A stretch of 64,000 nucleotides of DNA from Sphingomonas asaccharolytica NBRC 15499 (GTDB lineage Bacteria; Pseudomonadota; Alphaproteobacteria; Sphingomonadales; Sphingomonadaceae): NCBI RefSeq assembly GCF_001598355.1, contig NZ_BCYU01000015.1, positions 1-64,000 of the forward strand, in the 5' to 3' direction. A model generated the notes under the pieces. That model was not told where the DNA came from. It saw only the letters and a list, made by a program, of their open reading frames with translations, and did no database searches. The position numbers were made by a program, and so were the translations under genes. Positions within the stretch are counted from its first letter, which is position 1. Each line of letters starts with the position of its first letter. This document shows, one piece after another, positions 47,576 through 56,075 of this stretch.

Positions 47576-49784
47576 TCACTACTCGATCGAAATAATTGAA
47601 GATCGTCGTCCAGACATGAATGTCGCGCGCCGCGGCGTGCGTCTTGCCGGGATAGAACATCATCTCGAACGGGCGATTGGTGGCCTGCATCTTCGCCGCG
47701 AACGCAGTCGAGTTTTCGAACACGACATTGTCGTCGGCCATGCCGTGAACCAGCAGCAGCGGATCGTCGATCTTCGCCGCGTCGGTGATCGCGTCCGACT
47801 TCTCATAGGCTTTCGCGTCGACCTTGGGATTGCCCATGTAGCGCTCGGTATAATGGGTGTCGTAGAGTTCCCACTTCGTCACCGGTGCGCCGGCGACGCC
47901 GCCGGCATAGATGCCCGGATTGGCCTCGAGCATCTTCAACGTCATGTAGCCGCCATACGACCAGCCATAGATGCCGATCCGATCGGGATCGACATAGGCC
48001 TGCTGCTTGAGCCACTTCGCACCGGCCAGTTGGTCCTGGACCTCGATCGATCCCATCGCGCGATAGATCTTGTCCTCGAAAGCCTTCCCGCGATTGGGCG
48101 AGCCGCGATTATCGAGCTGGAAGAAGATATAGCCCTTGCTCACGATCAATTGCTCGAGCGGGCTTTCCCAGCCGCGCGTCACGGTCTGGCTGTGCGGGCC
48201 GCCATAGTGCTGAAAGAACACCGGATAGCGTTTGCCCGGCTCCATTTGCGGGGTGATCATCTCGTAGTAGAGGTCGGTGCCGTCGGCCGCCTTGATCGTG
48301 CCGAACGTCCGCTGCCGGTGCTGGCCGAGATACGGGTAATAAGGATGCCCCGGCTTGACCGCATTCTCGTTGATCCAGCCAAGCTTCTTGCCGCTCGTAT
48401 CGGCGAGATAGGTCTGCGGCGGCTGGTTAGGGCTGGAGCGTGTGACGATCAGGCGCGTCGCGGCATCGTCCATTACCGCCTTGTTGGTCCAGCCACGCTC
48501 GGTCAGCCGGCTCACGGCATTCGGATGGGCGATGTCGACCGTGTAGAGCTGCTGCTCCAGCACGTCATCCTTGTTCGCCATGAAATAGAGGCGCCCGCGC
48601 GCCTCATCGACGCCGACCAGATCGGTGACTTGCCACAGCCCCTTGGTCAGCTGCGTCCACTTGCCCTTGGCGAAGCGATAGAGATGGCCAAAGCCGTCAC
48701 GCTCGGACCACCAGATCAGGCTACCGTCCTTCATTGGGTGGTAATTGTCGCTGAGGTTGACCCAGGAGTCCTGCCTGGACTTCTCGCTGAACCAGGTTTT
48801 GGCCTTGCCCGTCGCCGGATCAACCGCGAGCATGTCGAGTTCAGTCTGCGCGCGATTCTCGCGCTGGACGAGCAAGGTCTTGCCGTCGGGCGTCCAGTCC
48901 ACGCGGGTGAGGTAGATGTCGGGATCGCTGCCCAGGTCGACCTTGACCTTGCCGCCCGTCGCAGGATCGACGACGTAGAGTTCGACCTTGACGTTGGGCG
49001 TGCCGGCGGACGGATAGCGCTGGTCGAACACCTTGGTACCCTCGGCGCCGATCGCGGCGCGGGTGACGATCCCGACCGGCGCCTCGTCGAACCGCTCGAC
49101 CGCGACCAGCCGGTCGTTGGGCGCCCACCAATAGCCAGTGCGGCGGTCCATTTCCTCCTGCGCGACGAACTCGGCCTCGCCCCAATGGACGGTACCGCCG
49201 CCGTCCGTGGTCAACGCCTTGGCGGCACCGCCGCCGAGCGGCTGGACGAACAGATTCTGGTCGCGAACGAAACTGACGAAACCGCCCGCCGGGCTGATCG
49301 CCGGGTTGAGCTCACCACCCGGGGTGTTGGTCAGGCGGTCGACCTTGCCGTCGAGATGCGCGAGGTAGAGATCGCCATCGAGCGGGACGAGGATCGACCT
49401 GCCGTCGGGCGCCCAGTCATACCTGACGATGCCCTTGTCCCCGGCGATACGCGCGCGCTCACGCTGCATCTTCTCGGCCTCGGACAGTTCGGCGCCGGTG
49501 CCCACCTTCTTCGAATCGACCAGCATCCGTTCCTCGCCGGTCGCGGTGTCGCGCGCCCACAGGTCGAACCGGCTCTTCTCGTCGGCGCGCGGCTTGAGCA
49601 GGGTCAGCAATTTGCCGTCGGGCGACAGCTTCATCGCGCGCGGCTGCGATCCGGATAGATCCGGGCTGCCGAATACACGATCGAGCGTCAGCGTCCGCTG
49701 CGCATCGTCAGCAGCCACGGCATGCGTCCCGATCGCGAGCGCCGCCGCCAGCCCGATCATTCCACCGGTCAACCATGTCCGCAT
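47556..49784 (-). CDS. S9 family dipeptidyl peptidase (DPP-IV-like)
   Basis: A 742-residue periplasmic serine peptidase with signal peptide (MRTWLTGGMIGLAAALAIG...AVAA). An N-terminal eight-bladed beta-propeller contains the double-Glu motif FVAQEEMDRRTGYWW that binds the substrate amino end. The C-terminal alpha/beta hydrolase domain has nucleophile Ser in YGWSYGGYMTLKM, Asp in HGMADDNVVF and His in PGKTHAA. These match DPP IV, releasing X-Pro or X-Ala dipeptides. GAAGGAC precedes the ATG at 49784. Confidence 0.95.
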   Translation of the reverse strand: MRTWLTGGMIGLAAALAIGTHAVAADDAQRTLTLDRVFGSPDLSGSQPRAMKLSPDGKLLTLLKPRADEKSRFDLWARDTATGEERMLVDSKKVGTGAELSEAEKMQRERARIAGDKGIVRYDWAPDGRSILVPLDGDLYLAHLDGKVDRLTNTPGGELNPAISPAGGFVSFVRDQNLFVQPLGGGAAKALTTDGGGTVHWGEAEFVAQEEMDRRTGYWWAPNDRLVAVERFDEAPVGIVTRAAIGAEGTKVFDQRYPSAGTPNVKVELYVVDPATGGKVKVDLGSDPDIYLTRVDWTPDGKTLLVQRENRAQTELDMLAVDPATGKAKTWFSEKSRQDSWVNLSDNYHPMKDGSLIWWSERDGFGHLYRFAKGKWTQLTKGLWQVTDLVGVDEARGRLYFMANKDDVLEQQLYTVDIAHPNAVSRLTERGWTNKAVMDDAATRLIVTRSSPNQPPQTYLADTSGKKLGWINENAVKPGHPYYPYLGQHRQRTFGTIKAADGTDLYYEMITPQMEPGKRYPVFFQHYGGPHSQTVTRGWESPLEQLIVSKGYIFFQLDNRGSPNRGKAFEDKIYRAMGSIEVQDQLAGAKWLKQQAYVDPDRIGIYGWSYGGYMTLKMLEANPGIYAGGVAGAPVTKWELYDTHYTERYMGNPKVDAKAYEKSDAITDAAKIDDPLLLVHGMADDNVVFENSTAFAAKMQATNRPFEMMFYPGKTHAAARDIHVWTTIFNYFDRVVKNRPAR

Positions 49785-49912
49785 GTCCTTCGCGACTCCC
49801 GCATCGCCCGGCTGATCGCGGGCGTTGCTGCGGCTTATCGCGGGGCCGGAACGTTCCGTAAAGGGCTACGCGCCCGTCTCGCAATGGGCAGGCCGCCGAT
49901 CGATTTTGCCTC

Positions 49913-49943
49913 TTGACCTCAACTATAGTTGAGGAACTATCTG
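49913..49943 (+). promoter_or_regulatory. SoxR-type promoter and operator
   Basis: TTGACC (-35, 49913-49918), a 19-base spacer and TATCTG (-10-like, 49938-49943) hold the perfect palindrome CCTCAACTATAGTTGAGG at 49917-49934. The palindrome position and the long 19-base spacer match the E. coli soxS promoter base for base in layout; the outer CCTCAA and TTGAGG are the SoxR box ends. SoxR itself is not in the window. The activated gene would be the VOC gene starting at 49980. Confidence 0.78.
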
Positions 49944-49979
49944 TCTGCGCACGGACCGATTTCATCGAAAGGATCATCC

Positions 49980-50360
49980 ATGCCCGGCGCTTTCATCGAA
50001 CACGTCAACCTCACCGTTCGCGATCCGGAGCGCAGCGCCAAGCTGATGCACGACCTATTCGGCTGGCACGTCCGCTGGCGGGGACCGGCGATCAATGGCG
50101 GGCGCTCGATCCATGTCGGTGACGATCGCTTCTATCTGGCGCTCTACACGCACGATGGCGCCGATACCCCCGACGACGCCTTTCAGAAAGGCCGTCCGCT
50201 CAATCATGTCGGCATCGTTGTCGACGATCTGGATGACGCCGAACGCCGCGTTGAAGCGGCTGGGATCGAGCCGTTCAACCACGGCGATTACGAACCCGGC
50301 CGCCGGTTCTATTTTTTCGACTTCGACGGCACCGAGTTCGAGCTGGTCAGTTACGCCTAG
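49980..50360 (+). CDS. VOC family protein (glyoxalase-like), SoxR-type promoter
   Basis: A 126-residue vicinal-oxygen-chelate protein with two beta-alpha-beta-beta-beta units: EHVNLTVRDPERSAKLMHDLFGW and NHVGIVVDDLDDAERRVEAAG, ending FDFDGTEFELVSYA. Metal ligands could be His7 or so, His near RPLNHVG, and Glu in FELV. AAAGGA precedes the ATG 49980. The gene follows a SoxR-like promoter, so it is probably induced by redox-cycling drugs; detoxification or antibiotic binding is possible (inference). Confidence 0.9.
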   Translation: MPGAFIEHVNLTVRDPERSAKLMHDLFGWHVRWRGPAINGGRSIHVGDDRFYLALYTHDGADTPDDAFQKGRPLNHVGIVVDDLDDAERRVEAAGIEPFNHGDYEPGRRFYFFDFDGTEFELVSYA

Positions 50361-50378
50361 CGGTGCGGAATACGGAGA

Positions 50379-50927
50379 TCACGCGGCCCGCCTGAAGCAG
50401 CCGATCACGTGATCGTCGACCAGCCCGCACGCTTCCATCCAGGCATAGACGATCACCGGCCCAACGAACTTGAATCCGCGTTTGCGGAGTTGCTTCGAAA
50501 CTTCCTCGGATAAGTCCGTCTTGGCCGGCAGGTGTACGCCGTCGCCCTTGAGCGGCGCGCCATCGACGAAGCCCCAGCAGAAATCGGCGAAGTCCTCGCC
50601 GGCGTCGCGCATCGCCAGATAGGCGCGCGCATTGCCGATCGTCGCTTCGATCTTCGCGCGCGAGCGGATGATCCGCGCATCGCCGAGCAGCCGTTCGACA
50701 TCGGATGCGTCAAACCGGGCGACTTTCTCCGGGTCGAACCCAGCGAACACTTCGCGAAACGCATCGCGCTTTTTCAGGATCGTCGACCAGGAAAGGCCGG
50801 CCTGGAATCCGTCGAGCTGCAGCTTTTCCCACAAGGCTCGCCCGTCGCGCTCAGGGACACCCCATTCGGTATCGTGATAGGCTTCCATCTGCGGGTCGGC
50901 GCCCGCCCAGGGACAACGGTTGGTCAT
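50379..50927 (-). CDS. tag: DNA-3-methyladenine glycosylase I
   Basis: Removes 3-methyladenine from alkylated DNA. 182 residues. The zinc-snap ligands Cys5 (RCPWAG), His18 (YHDTEWG), His173 and Cys177 (DHVIGCFR) are all present, as is LDGFQAGLSWSTILKKRDAF (catalytic pocket). Convergent with the VOC gene, 18 bases apart. Nothing odd. Confidence 0.97.
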   Translation of the reverse strand: MTNRCPWAGADPQMEAYHDTEWGVPERDGRALWEKLQLDGFQAGLSWSTILKKRDAFREVFAGFDPEKVARFDASDVERLLGDARIIRSRAKIEATIGNARAYLAMRDAGEDFADFCWGFVDGAPLKGDGVHLPAKTDLSEEVSKQLRKRGFKFVGPVIVYAWMEACGLVDDHVIGCFRRAA

Positions 50928-51063
50928 TCACGCGAGATAGCGCGCGATTACGCGCTTAGCGATCCCGCAAGCTATACCGATCGCAACCCATTTGCATTGC
51001 GCGACCGACGAGCGGCCAGCAGGATCGACATTCGTTCTCGCAAAAAGAGCAAGGAAGATCGCC

Positions 51064-52266
51064 ATGTCCCGTTGGATCGCCGCCTGCCTCCTGCTCACCA
51101 TCTCCCAAGTCGCCAGCCCCGCGACCGCTAGCGAACGCGCGTTCGACAAAGCGTTGACCGACTTTCGCGCGCTCCACCGCGCCGAGATCAGGCGCGCGGG
51201 CATCGTCGGCAGCAGCTTCTACCTCGTGCGCGACGGCCGCGTTGTCGTCGCCGACCATCTCGGCGATCAGGATGCCGACAACAGGGTGCCGGTCGACGCG
51301 CAGACCATCTATCATTGGGCGTCGATCACCAAGACGATGACCGGCATCGCGATCATGCAGCTGCGCGATCGCGGCCTCCTCAAGCTCGACGATCCGATCG
51401 TCCGCTACGTGCCCGAGCTCGCAGGGGTGCACAATCCGTTCGGCGATACCGGCGAGATCACCATCCGCGAGCTGATGAGCCACAGCGCCGGTTTTGCCGG
51501 CGCGACTTGGCGCTGGCGCGACCGCGACTGGCAACCGTTCGAGCCGCCGAGCTGGGAACAGCTCAAGGCGATGATCCCGTACACCGAAGTGAAGTACAAA
51601 CCCGGCAGCCGTTTCAGCTATTCCAACCCCGGCATCGTCTATCTCGGCCAGGTGATCGAGCGGCTCTCGGGCGAGGATTTCGAAGTCTATATCGACAAGA
51701 ATATCCTTCGGCCGCTCGGCATGTATTCGAGTTATTTCGACCGGACGCCGCCCTATTTGCTGCCGCACCGGACGCACAGTTATTACATCCGCGACGGCAA
51801 GCGCATCGAGGCACCGTTCGATGTCGATACTGGCGTGACGGTGTCGAATGGCGGTCTCAATTCGCCGCTGCCGGATATGGCTAAATACGTCGCCTTCCTG
51901 CTCGGCGATCCGGCGCGGCAGGCCGAGTATGACGTGGTGCTCAAGCGGTCATCGCTCGAGGAGATGTGGAAGCCGCAAATTTCCGCCGGCGAGGATTATA
52001 CGCAAGGCCGGATGGCCAAGACGACGTGGAGCGGACTGTCCTTCTTCCTCGACCAGACCGACGGCATCCGCATCGTCGGCCATAATGGCGACCAGAACGG
52101 CTTCCGCGCCTATCTGAGCCTATGTCCGGACCAGCACATGGGCAGCCTGCTCACGTTCAATACGGAGACGCGTGAGGTGGAGAACGATCCCGGCAATCGC
52201 GACATGCCGGAGTCGCGGATCGCGCTTGCGACCGATAGTTTATGCAAAGCGGTGGCGGGGAAGTAA
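51064..52266 (+). CDS. Serine hydrolase, class C beta-lactamase/DD-peptidase fold
   Basis: A 400-residue secreted protein with signal peptide (MSRWIAACLLLTISQVASPATA). Penicillin-binding-like motifs: SITK (nucleophile Ser87, Lys90), YSN in RFSYSNPGIVYLGQ, and HNG in IVGHNGDQNGFRAY replacing KTG. This family includes esterases, D-aminopeptidases and class C beta-lactamases. AAGGAAG precedes the ATG. A D-aminoacylase gene lies convergently next door, so a role in D-amino acid peptides is plausible but only inferred. Ends at a hairpin terminator. Confidence 0.9.
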   Translation: MSRWIAACLLLTISQVASPATASERAFDKALTDFRALHRAEIRRAGIVGSSFYLVRDGRVVVADHLGDQDADNRVPVDAQTIYHWASITKTMTGIAIMQLRDRGLLKLDDPIVRYVPELAGVHNPFGDTGEITIRELMSHSAGFAGATWRWRDRDWQPFEPPSWEQLKAMIPYTEVKYKPGSRFSYSNPGIVYLGQVIERLSGEDFEVYIDKNILRPLGMYSSYFDRTPPYLLPHRTHSYYIRDGKRIEAPFDVDTGVTVSNGGLNSPLPDMAKYVAFLLGDPARQAEYDVVLKRSSLEEMWKPQISAGEDYTQGRMAKTTWSGLSFFLDQTDGIRIVGHNGDQNGFRAYLSLCPDQHMGSLLTFNTETREVENDPGNRDMPESRIALATDSLCKAVAGK

Positions 52267-52269
52267 TTC

Positions 52270-52294
52270 CTCCCCGGTACGGGGAGTATTTTTT
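52270..52294 (+). terminator. Terminator made from a repeat hairpin
   Basis: CTCCCCG (52270-52276), loop GTA, CGGGGAG (52280-52286), then TATTTTTT. The stem is the same hairpin core as in the element at 42385-42541. It lies four bases after the hydrolase stop and before the end of the convergent D-aminoacylase gene. Confidence 0.85.
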
Positions 52295-52296
52295 GA

Positions 52297-53844
52297 TTAC
52301 CGTGCCCTGAGCAGCTTCCCCGAAAACCCAACCCTTTTCCCGCCTCCAAAGGCAGGCTGACCATTCACCATCACCAGGTCGAACCCCTCGGCCATCGCGA
52401 AGGGATCGACATAGGTCGAGCGCGCCCTGACCTTCTTCGGATCGAACAGGACGAGGTCGGCCTTGGCCCCGGCGCGGATCACGCCGCGATCGGACAGGCG
52501 CAGCGTCTGTGCGGGGAAGCCGGTCGCCTTGCGGACCATTTCCTCGATCGTCAGCTTCCTGTCGCGCACGACATATTCCTCGACCAGTTTGGCATAGGTA
52601 CCGGTCGCGCGCGGATGCCGCATGCCCGGACCGCCGTCGGTCGAGAACGAGACGCTGGGATCGACCAACAAGGTGTCCTGCAACACCTTGTCCATCGTGA
52701 AATGCGCGCCCGAGCCGCCGTCCGGCCCTAGCTTGATGAGCAGGTCGGCATAATCCATCCCCTCCTGCTGCGCCGCCTGGGCCAGGGTCTTGCCGGCATA
52801 AGGCGCGGTCCCGATCAGCAACGCCTCCGGTCCGCCGCGCCGCGTCATCCGGGCGATCAGATAGTCGCGCAGTTCCTGCCGCCGCTCCGCCAAGACCGCG
52901 GCGTAATCGGTCGGCGGCAGCGCCCATTTCGGAAAGAGGATCGCGATTCCGGTATAGCCGGCCTCATATGGATATTCGTCGGCGGTGAGATCGATTCCGC
53001 GACGGCGGAAGTCGGCGACGAAGGCGAGCAATTCGCGGCCGCGCTTCTCGCCTTTGCCGAACACCGACTTGAAGTGCGAGATATGCGGTCGCGCCGGCAG
53101 CGACGAGGTCACCAGTTCGTTGATCGACGCCTCGATCTCGTCGTCATTCTCCGAGCGCATATGGCTCATGCAGACGCCGCCATAGCGCGCGACGACCTTG
53201 CCGATGTTGCTCAGCTCGGGCGTCTCCGAATAAATGCCGGGGACGTATTCGAGGCCATAGGAAATACCGAACGCGCCCATCCGCAGTTCGGAATCGAGCT
53301 GCGCCGCCATCCGCTCAAGTCCGGCCGCATTGGGGCGGTGCACCGAATCCGCCACGCCGGCCGCACGTCGCAACGTGCCGTGGCCGGCCAGCAGCGCGAC
53401 GTTGATGTCGATCCGCGCGCGGTCGACCGCCTGCATCCAGCTTCTGGGGTCGAGGTCATTGCCGACCCTGGGGCCTTCGCCGTCCTGGCCGAGCGTGACG
53501 GTGGTGACGCCCATCGCCAGAAACGTTTCATAGGAATCGTGCAACGGATCGCCATGGCTGTGCATGTCGATGAAGCCGGGGGCGAGCACCCTGCCCTCTC
53601 CGGCGACCATCCGCGCGGTCGACCCGGACGTCTTGCCGCTCGCCGGCATGATCCGCGCGATCCGGTCGCCCGCGACGAGCACGTTGGCGAGCCGCCCTGG
53701 CGTGCCAGTCCCGTCGACCAGCATGACCTCGCGAAACAACGTCGAGGGCTCGCCCAGCGCGCCGGCACGAACCGCCCAGCTCGCCAATCCTCCGGCCGCT
53801 ACCGCTCCCCCGATCAGCTGCCGCCGCGTCAGGCGCTGGGCCAT
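52297..53844 (-). CDS. N-acyl-D-amino-acid deacylase (D-aminoacylase)
   Basis: A 515-residue amidohydrolase that removes acyl groups from N-acyl-D-amino acids. A Tat-type signal opens it (TRRQLIGGAVAAGGLASWAV), so it is exported folded. Metal motif FIDMHSHGDP, the Cys-containing GGVCMSHMRSEND, ISHFKSVFGKGEKRG and late Asp (SFSTDGGPGMRHPR) are typical of the family. ATG 53844 has GGGAG upstream and is preferred over 53862. Convergent to the serine hydrolase. Confidence 0.92.
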   Translation of the reverse strand: MAQRLTRRQLIGGAVAAGGLASWAVRAGALGEPSTLFREVMLVDGTGTPGRLANVLVAGDRIARIMPASGKTSGSTARMVAGEGRVLAPGFIDMHSHGDPLHDSYETFLAMGVTTVTLGQDGEGPRVGNDLDPRSWMQAVDRARIDINVALLAGHGTLRRAAGVADSVHRPNAAGLERMAAQLDSELRMGAFGISYGLEYVPGIYSETPELSNIGKVVARYGGVCMSHMRSENDDEIEASINELVTSSLPARPHISHFKSVFGKGEKRGRELLAFVADFRRRGIDLTADEYPYEAGYTGIAILFPKWALPPTDYAAVLAERRQELRDYLIARMTRRGGPEALLIGTAPYAGKTLAQAAQQEGMDYADLLIKLGPDGGSGAHFTMDKVLQDTLLVDPSVSFSTDGGPGMRHPRATGTYAKLVEEYVVRDRKLTIEEMVRKATGFPAQTLRLSDRGVIRAGAKADLVLFDPKKVRARSTYVDPFAMAEGFDLVMVNGQPAFGGGKRVGFSGKLLRAR

Positions 53845-53980
53845 GGGCTCTCCCTCTCTCATTCTCGATCCCGAGAGGGCAGACTAATCGCGGTCTCCTC
53901 GTTCCCGCCATAGATTGAAAGGGGACAGCCATAGACGGCCGGCATGGGCGCCAGATCGGACGCCGCGGCACACCAGCACG

Positions 53981-54010
53981 AAAAAGGACGCGGAGGTCCC
54001 CCTCCGCGCC
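53981..54010 (-). terminator. Rho-independent terminator of rplS
   Basis: CGCGGAGG (53989-53996) and CCTCCGCG (54001-54008) pair perfectly with a four-base loop; on the minus strand five T follow (complement of 53981-53985). It ends the metallophosphatase-trmD-rplS unit. Confidence 0.9.
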
Positions 54011-54037
54011 CCTTCTATTCTCGCGAGACGACGCTGT

Positions 54038-54418
54038 TTAGGCGGCGTTATCGCCACGCGTGTCGCGACGCTCGGCGATACGCGCCGACTTGCCGGTGCG
54101 ACCACGCAGATAATAGAGCTTGGCACGACGCACAGCGCCCTTGCGGACGACTTCGATGCTGTCGATGTTCGGCGAATAGAGCGGGAAGACGCGCTCGACG
54201 CCCTCACCGAACGAAATCTTGCGCACGGTGAAGTTGCTGCCCATGCCCTTGTTCGACCGCGCGATGCACACGCCCTCGTAATTCTGCACGCGGGTGCGTT
54301 CGCCTTCGACCACCTTCACGCCAACGCGCAGCGTGTCGCCCGGGCGGAATTCGGGAATCTTCTTGGCCTCTACGAACTTCGCAATGTTCTCGGCCTCGAG
54401 TTGCTGGATGATGTTCAT
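54038..54418 (-). CDS. rplS: 50S ribosomal protein L19
   Basis: L19 lies at the 30S-50S interface. The 126-residue protein has the standard start [12 protein letters not shown], then [19 protein letters not shown] and [22 protein letters not shown]. The C-terminal tail ([10 protein letters not shown]) is slightly longer than E. coli's. ATG 54418 has AAGGA eight bases upstream and begins one base after the trmD stop. Normal operon position. Confidence 0.98.
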   Translation of the reverse strand: MNIIQQLEAENIAKFVEAKKIPEFRPGDTLRVGVKVVEGERTRVQNYEGVCIARSNKGMGSNFTVRKISFGEGVERVFPLYSPNIDSIEVVRKGAVRRAKLYYLRGRTGKSARIAERRDTRGDNAA

Positions 54419-54419
54419 C

Positions 54420-55151
54420 TCAGTCGTCCTTCTTTCGTCGCCGCGCGCCAGAGGGAGGCTGGACCCGAGCACCCTCATGGCGCTCCCAAAGATCCGGTCT
54501 CCGTAACCGTGTATCTGTCTCGGCCATCGACTTTCGCCAGGCCGCGATCTTCGCATGATCCCCCGATCGCAGCACTTCGGGGATCGTGCGCCCTTCCCAT
54601 TCGACAGGTCGGGTATAATGCGGATATTCGAGAAGGCCGCTTTCGAAGCTCTCTTCATCTCCGCTGGAAGGCGCGCCCATTACGCCGGGAAGCAGCCGAA
54701 TGCAAGCGTCCAGCAACACCAGCGCGCCCATCTCTCCGCCCGACAGAACATAGTCGCCGATCGACACCTGTTCGATCGGCCGCGCGTCGAACAATCGTTC
54801 GTCGAATCCCTCGAACCGGCCGCACAAAATGATCGCGCCGGAACCGGTCGCGAGATCGCGAACACGCTCTTGAGTGAGGGGTCGTCCGCGCGGCGTCATC
54901 GCCAGGATAGGACGGCCATCCGCGACACTATCGAGCGCGTTCGCCACCACATCGACGCGGAGCACCATGCCCGCGCCGCCACCGGCCGGTGTTTCGTCCA
55001 CCGTGCGATGCTTGTCGATCGCGAAGTCGCGGATATTGACCGCGTCGAGGCTCCATTTGCCCTCGCCCAGGGCGCGCCCCGCCAGCGACGTGCCGAGCGG
55101 GCCGGGGAACATGTCGGGATAGAGGGTGAGGACGGTCGCGGCGAAGGTCAT
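54420..55151 (-). CDS. trmD: tRNA (guanine-N1)-methyltransferase TrmD
   Basis: Makes m1G37 in tRNAs reading CNN codons, preventing frameshifts. 243 residues. SAM-binding trefoil-knot motifs include [13 protein letters not shown] and '[20 protein letters not shown]'; [15 protein letters not shown] is the N-terminal signature. The ATG at 55151 overlaps the metallophosphatase stop (ATGA). A frame upstream to 55184 is open but has no family similarity. Confidence 0.97.
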   Translation of the reverse strand: MTFAATVLTLYPDMFPGPLGTSLAGRALGEGKWSLDAVNIRDFAIDKHRTVDETPAGGGAGMVLRVDVVANALDSVADGRPILAMTPRGRPLTQERVRDLATGSGAIILCGRFEGFDERLFDARPIEQVSIGDYVLSGGEMGALVLLDACIRLLPGVMGAPSSGDEESFESGLLEYPHYTRPVEWEGRTIPEVLRSGDHAKIAAWRKSMAETDTRLRRPDLWERHEGARVQPPSGARRRKKDD

Positions 55152-55876
55152 GCCATCCGCCCGGACTTGAGGGCGATCGCCCAATCGTCGCGGCCGTTCA
55201 TTTCCGCCCGCCGGATGGCGGCCTTCTGATCATAGTCGATCGCGCGGAACGTAACTGCCGTGCCATCGACAATGGCGTAACGCGCGCTGGGATCGCTGAC
55301 TTCCACGCGATAAGCGACGGGGTGGTCGTCATCATAGGCCTGCAATCCGACCGAGCCGGGATTGGCGATGGTGCGGCCGTCTTCCAAGGTCACCAAGCGC
55401 GGCAGATGCGTATGCCCGCACAGGATCAGCGCCTCGCTGCGATCCCCCGCCCGCTCGCGAATCTCGACATCGGTCGCCTCGCGGGCAGCGCCGCCATCGA
55501 CGGTATGGAGGAAATGCTCGAGATCGTCGGTCGGCGTGCCGTGACACAGCAGCACGTTCGGCGACAAGTGCAGCGTCGGCGGCAGGCTCGCCAGCCACTG
55601 GAGGTGATGGTCGCCCAAGGCATCGCTGGCAAAAGCGTCGCTCGCGCCCATCCGCGCGCGGTCGATGGTCAGCAATTGGCGCTCATGGTTGCCCGCGATC
55701 GTTGGCCAATCGAGATCGATCAACAGATCGGCAGTTTCCGCTGGCCAGAGCGGACCCGACAACGAATCGCCGAGATTGACGAATCCGGTGCAGCCTTGCG
55801 TCTCGGCATCGGCGATCACTGCTTCCAACGCGGGCAGATTGCCATGGATGTCGGTTAGGATCGCGATCCGAGTCAT
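55148..55876 (-). CDS. Calcineurin-like metallophosphatase (YfcE-type)
   Basis: A 242-residue metal-dependent phosphoesterase: [41 protein letters not shown] and [12 protein letters not shown] give the full metal-binding set, and NPGSVGLQ follows. It belongs to the small phosphodiesterase group acting on unknown nucleotides. It is coupled to trmD by an ATGA overlap. ATG 55876 and GTG 55885 are both possible starts, neither with a strong site. Confidence 0.92.
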   Translation of the reverse strand: MTRIAILTDIHGNLPALEAVIADAETQGCTGFVNLGDSLSGPLWPAETADLLIDLDWPTIAGNHERQLLTIDRARMGASDAFASDALGDHHLQWLASLPPTLHLSPNVLLCHGTPTDDLEHFLHTVDGGAAREATDVEIRERAGDRSEALILCGHTHLPRLVTLEDGRTIANPGSVGLQAYDDDHPVAYRVEVSDPSARYAIVDGTAVTFRAIDYDQKAAIRRAEMNGRDDWAIALKSGRMA

Positions 55877-56075
55877 GCCCGGCACTGCACGAGTGAGGCG
55901 GATGGCCTGGAAAGGGAGAGATCGGCGTTCGTCATCATTCGACCATTGCCTGCACCGCAGGAGACGGCAAGTGGCGCCTCGTTCTACAGAGCGAAAACGG
56001 TCACGAAACGCGAATGACCGACCGCAATCTTCGGTTTTTGCCGCTGGCCGACATTCCGGCTAGAGGCGCGCCGCC

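Noticed and set aside
47616..49658. 680-residue plus-strand frame opposite the DPP-IV-like gene
   Set aside because: Antisense shadow of a clear S9 peptidase.
50992..51063. Longer N-terminus for the serine hydrolase
   Set aside because: The upstream frame is open, but ATG 51064 has a strong AAGGAAG and begins a textbook signal peptide.
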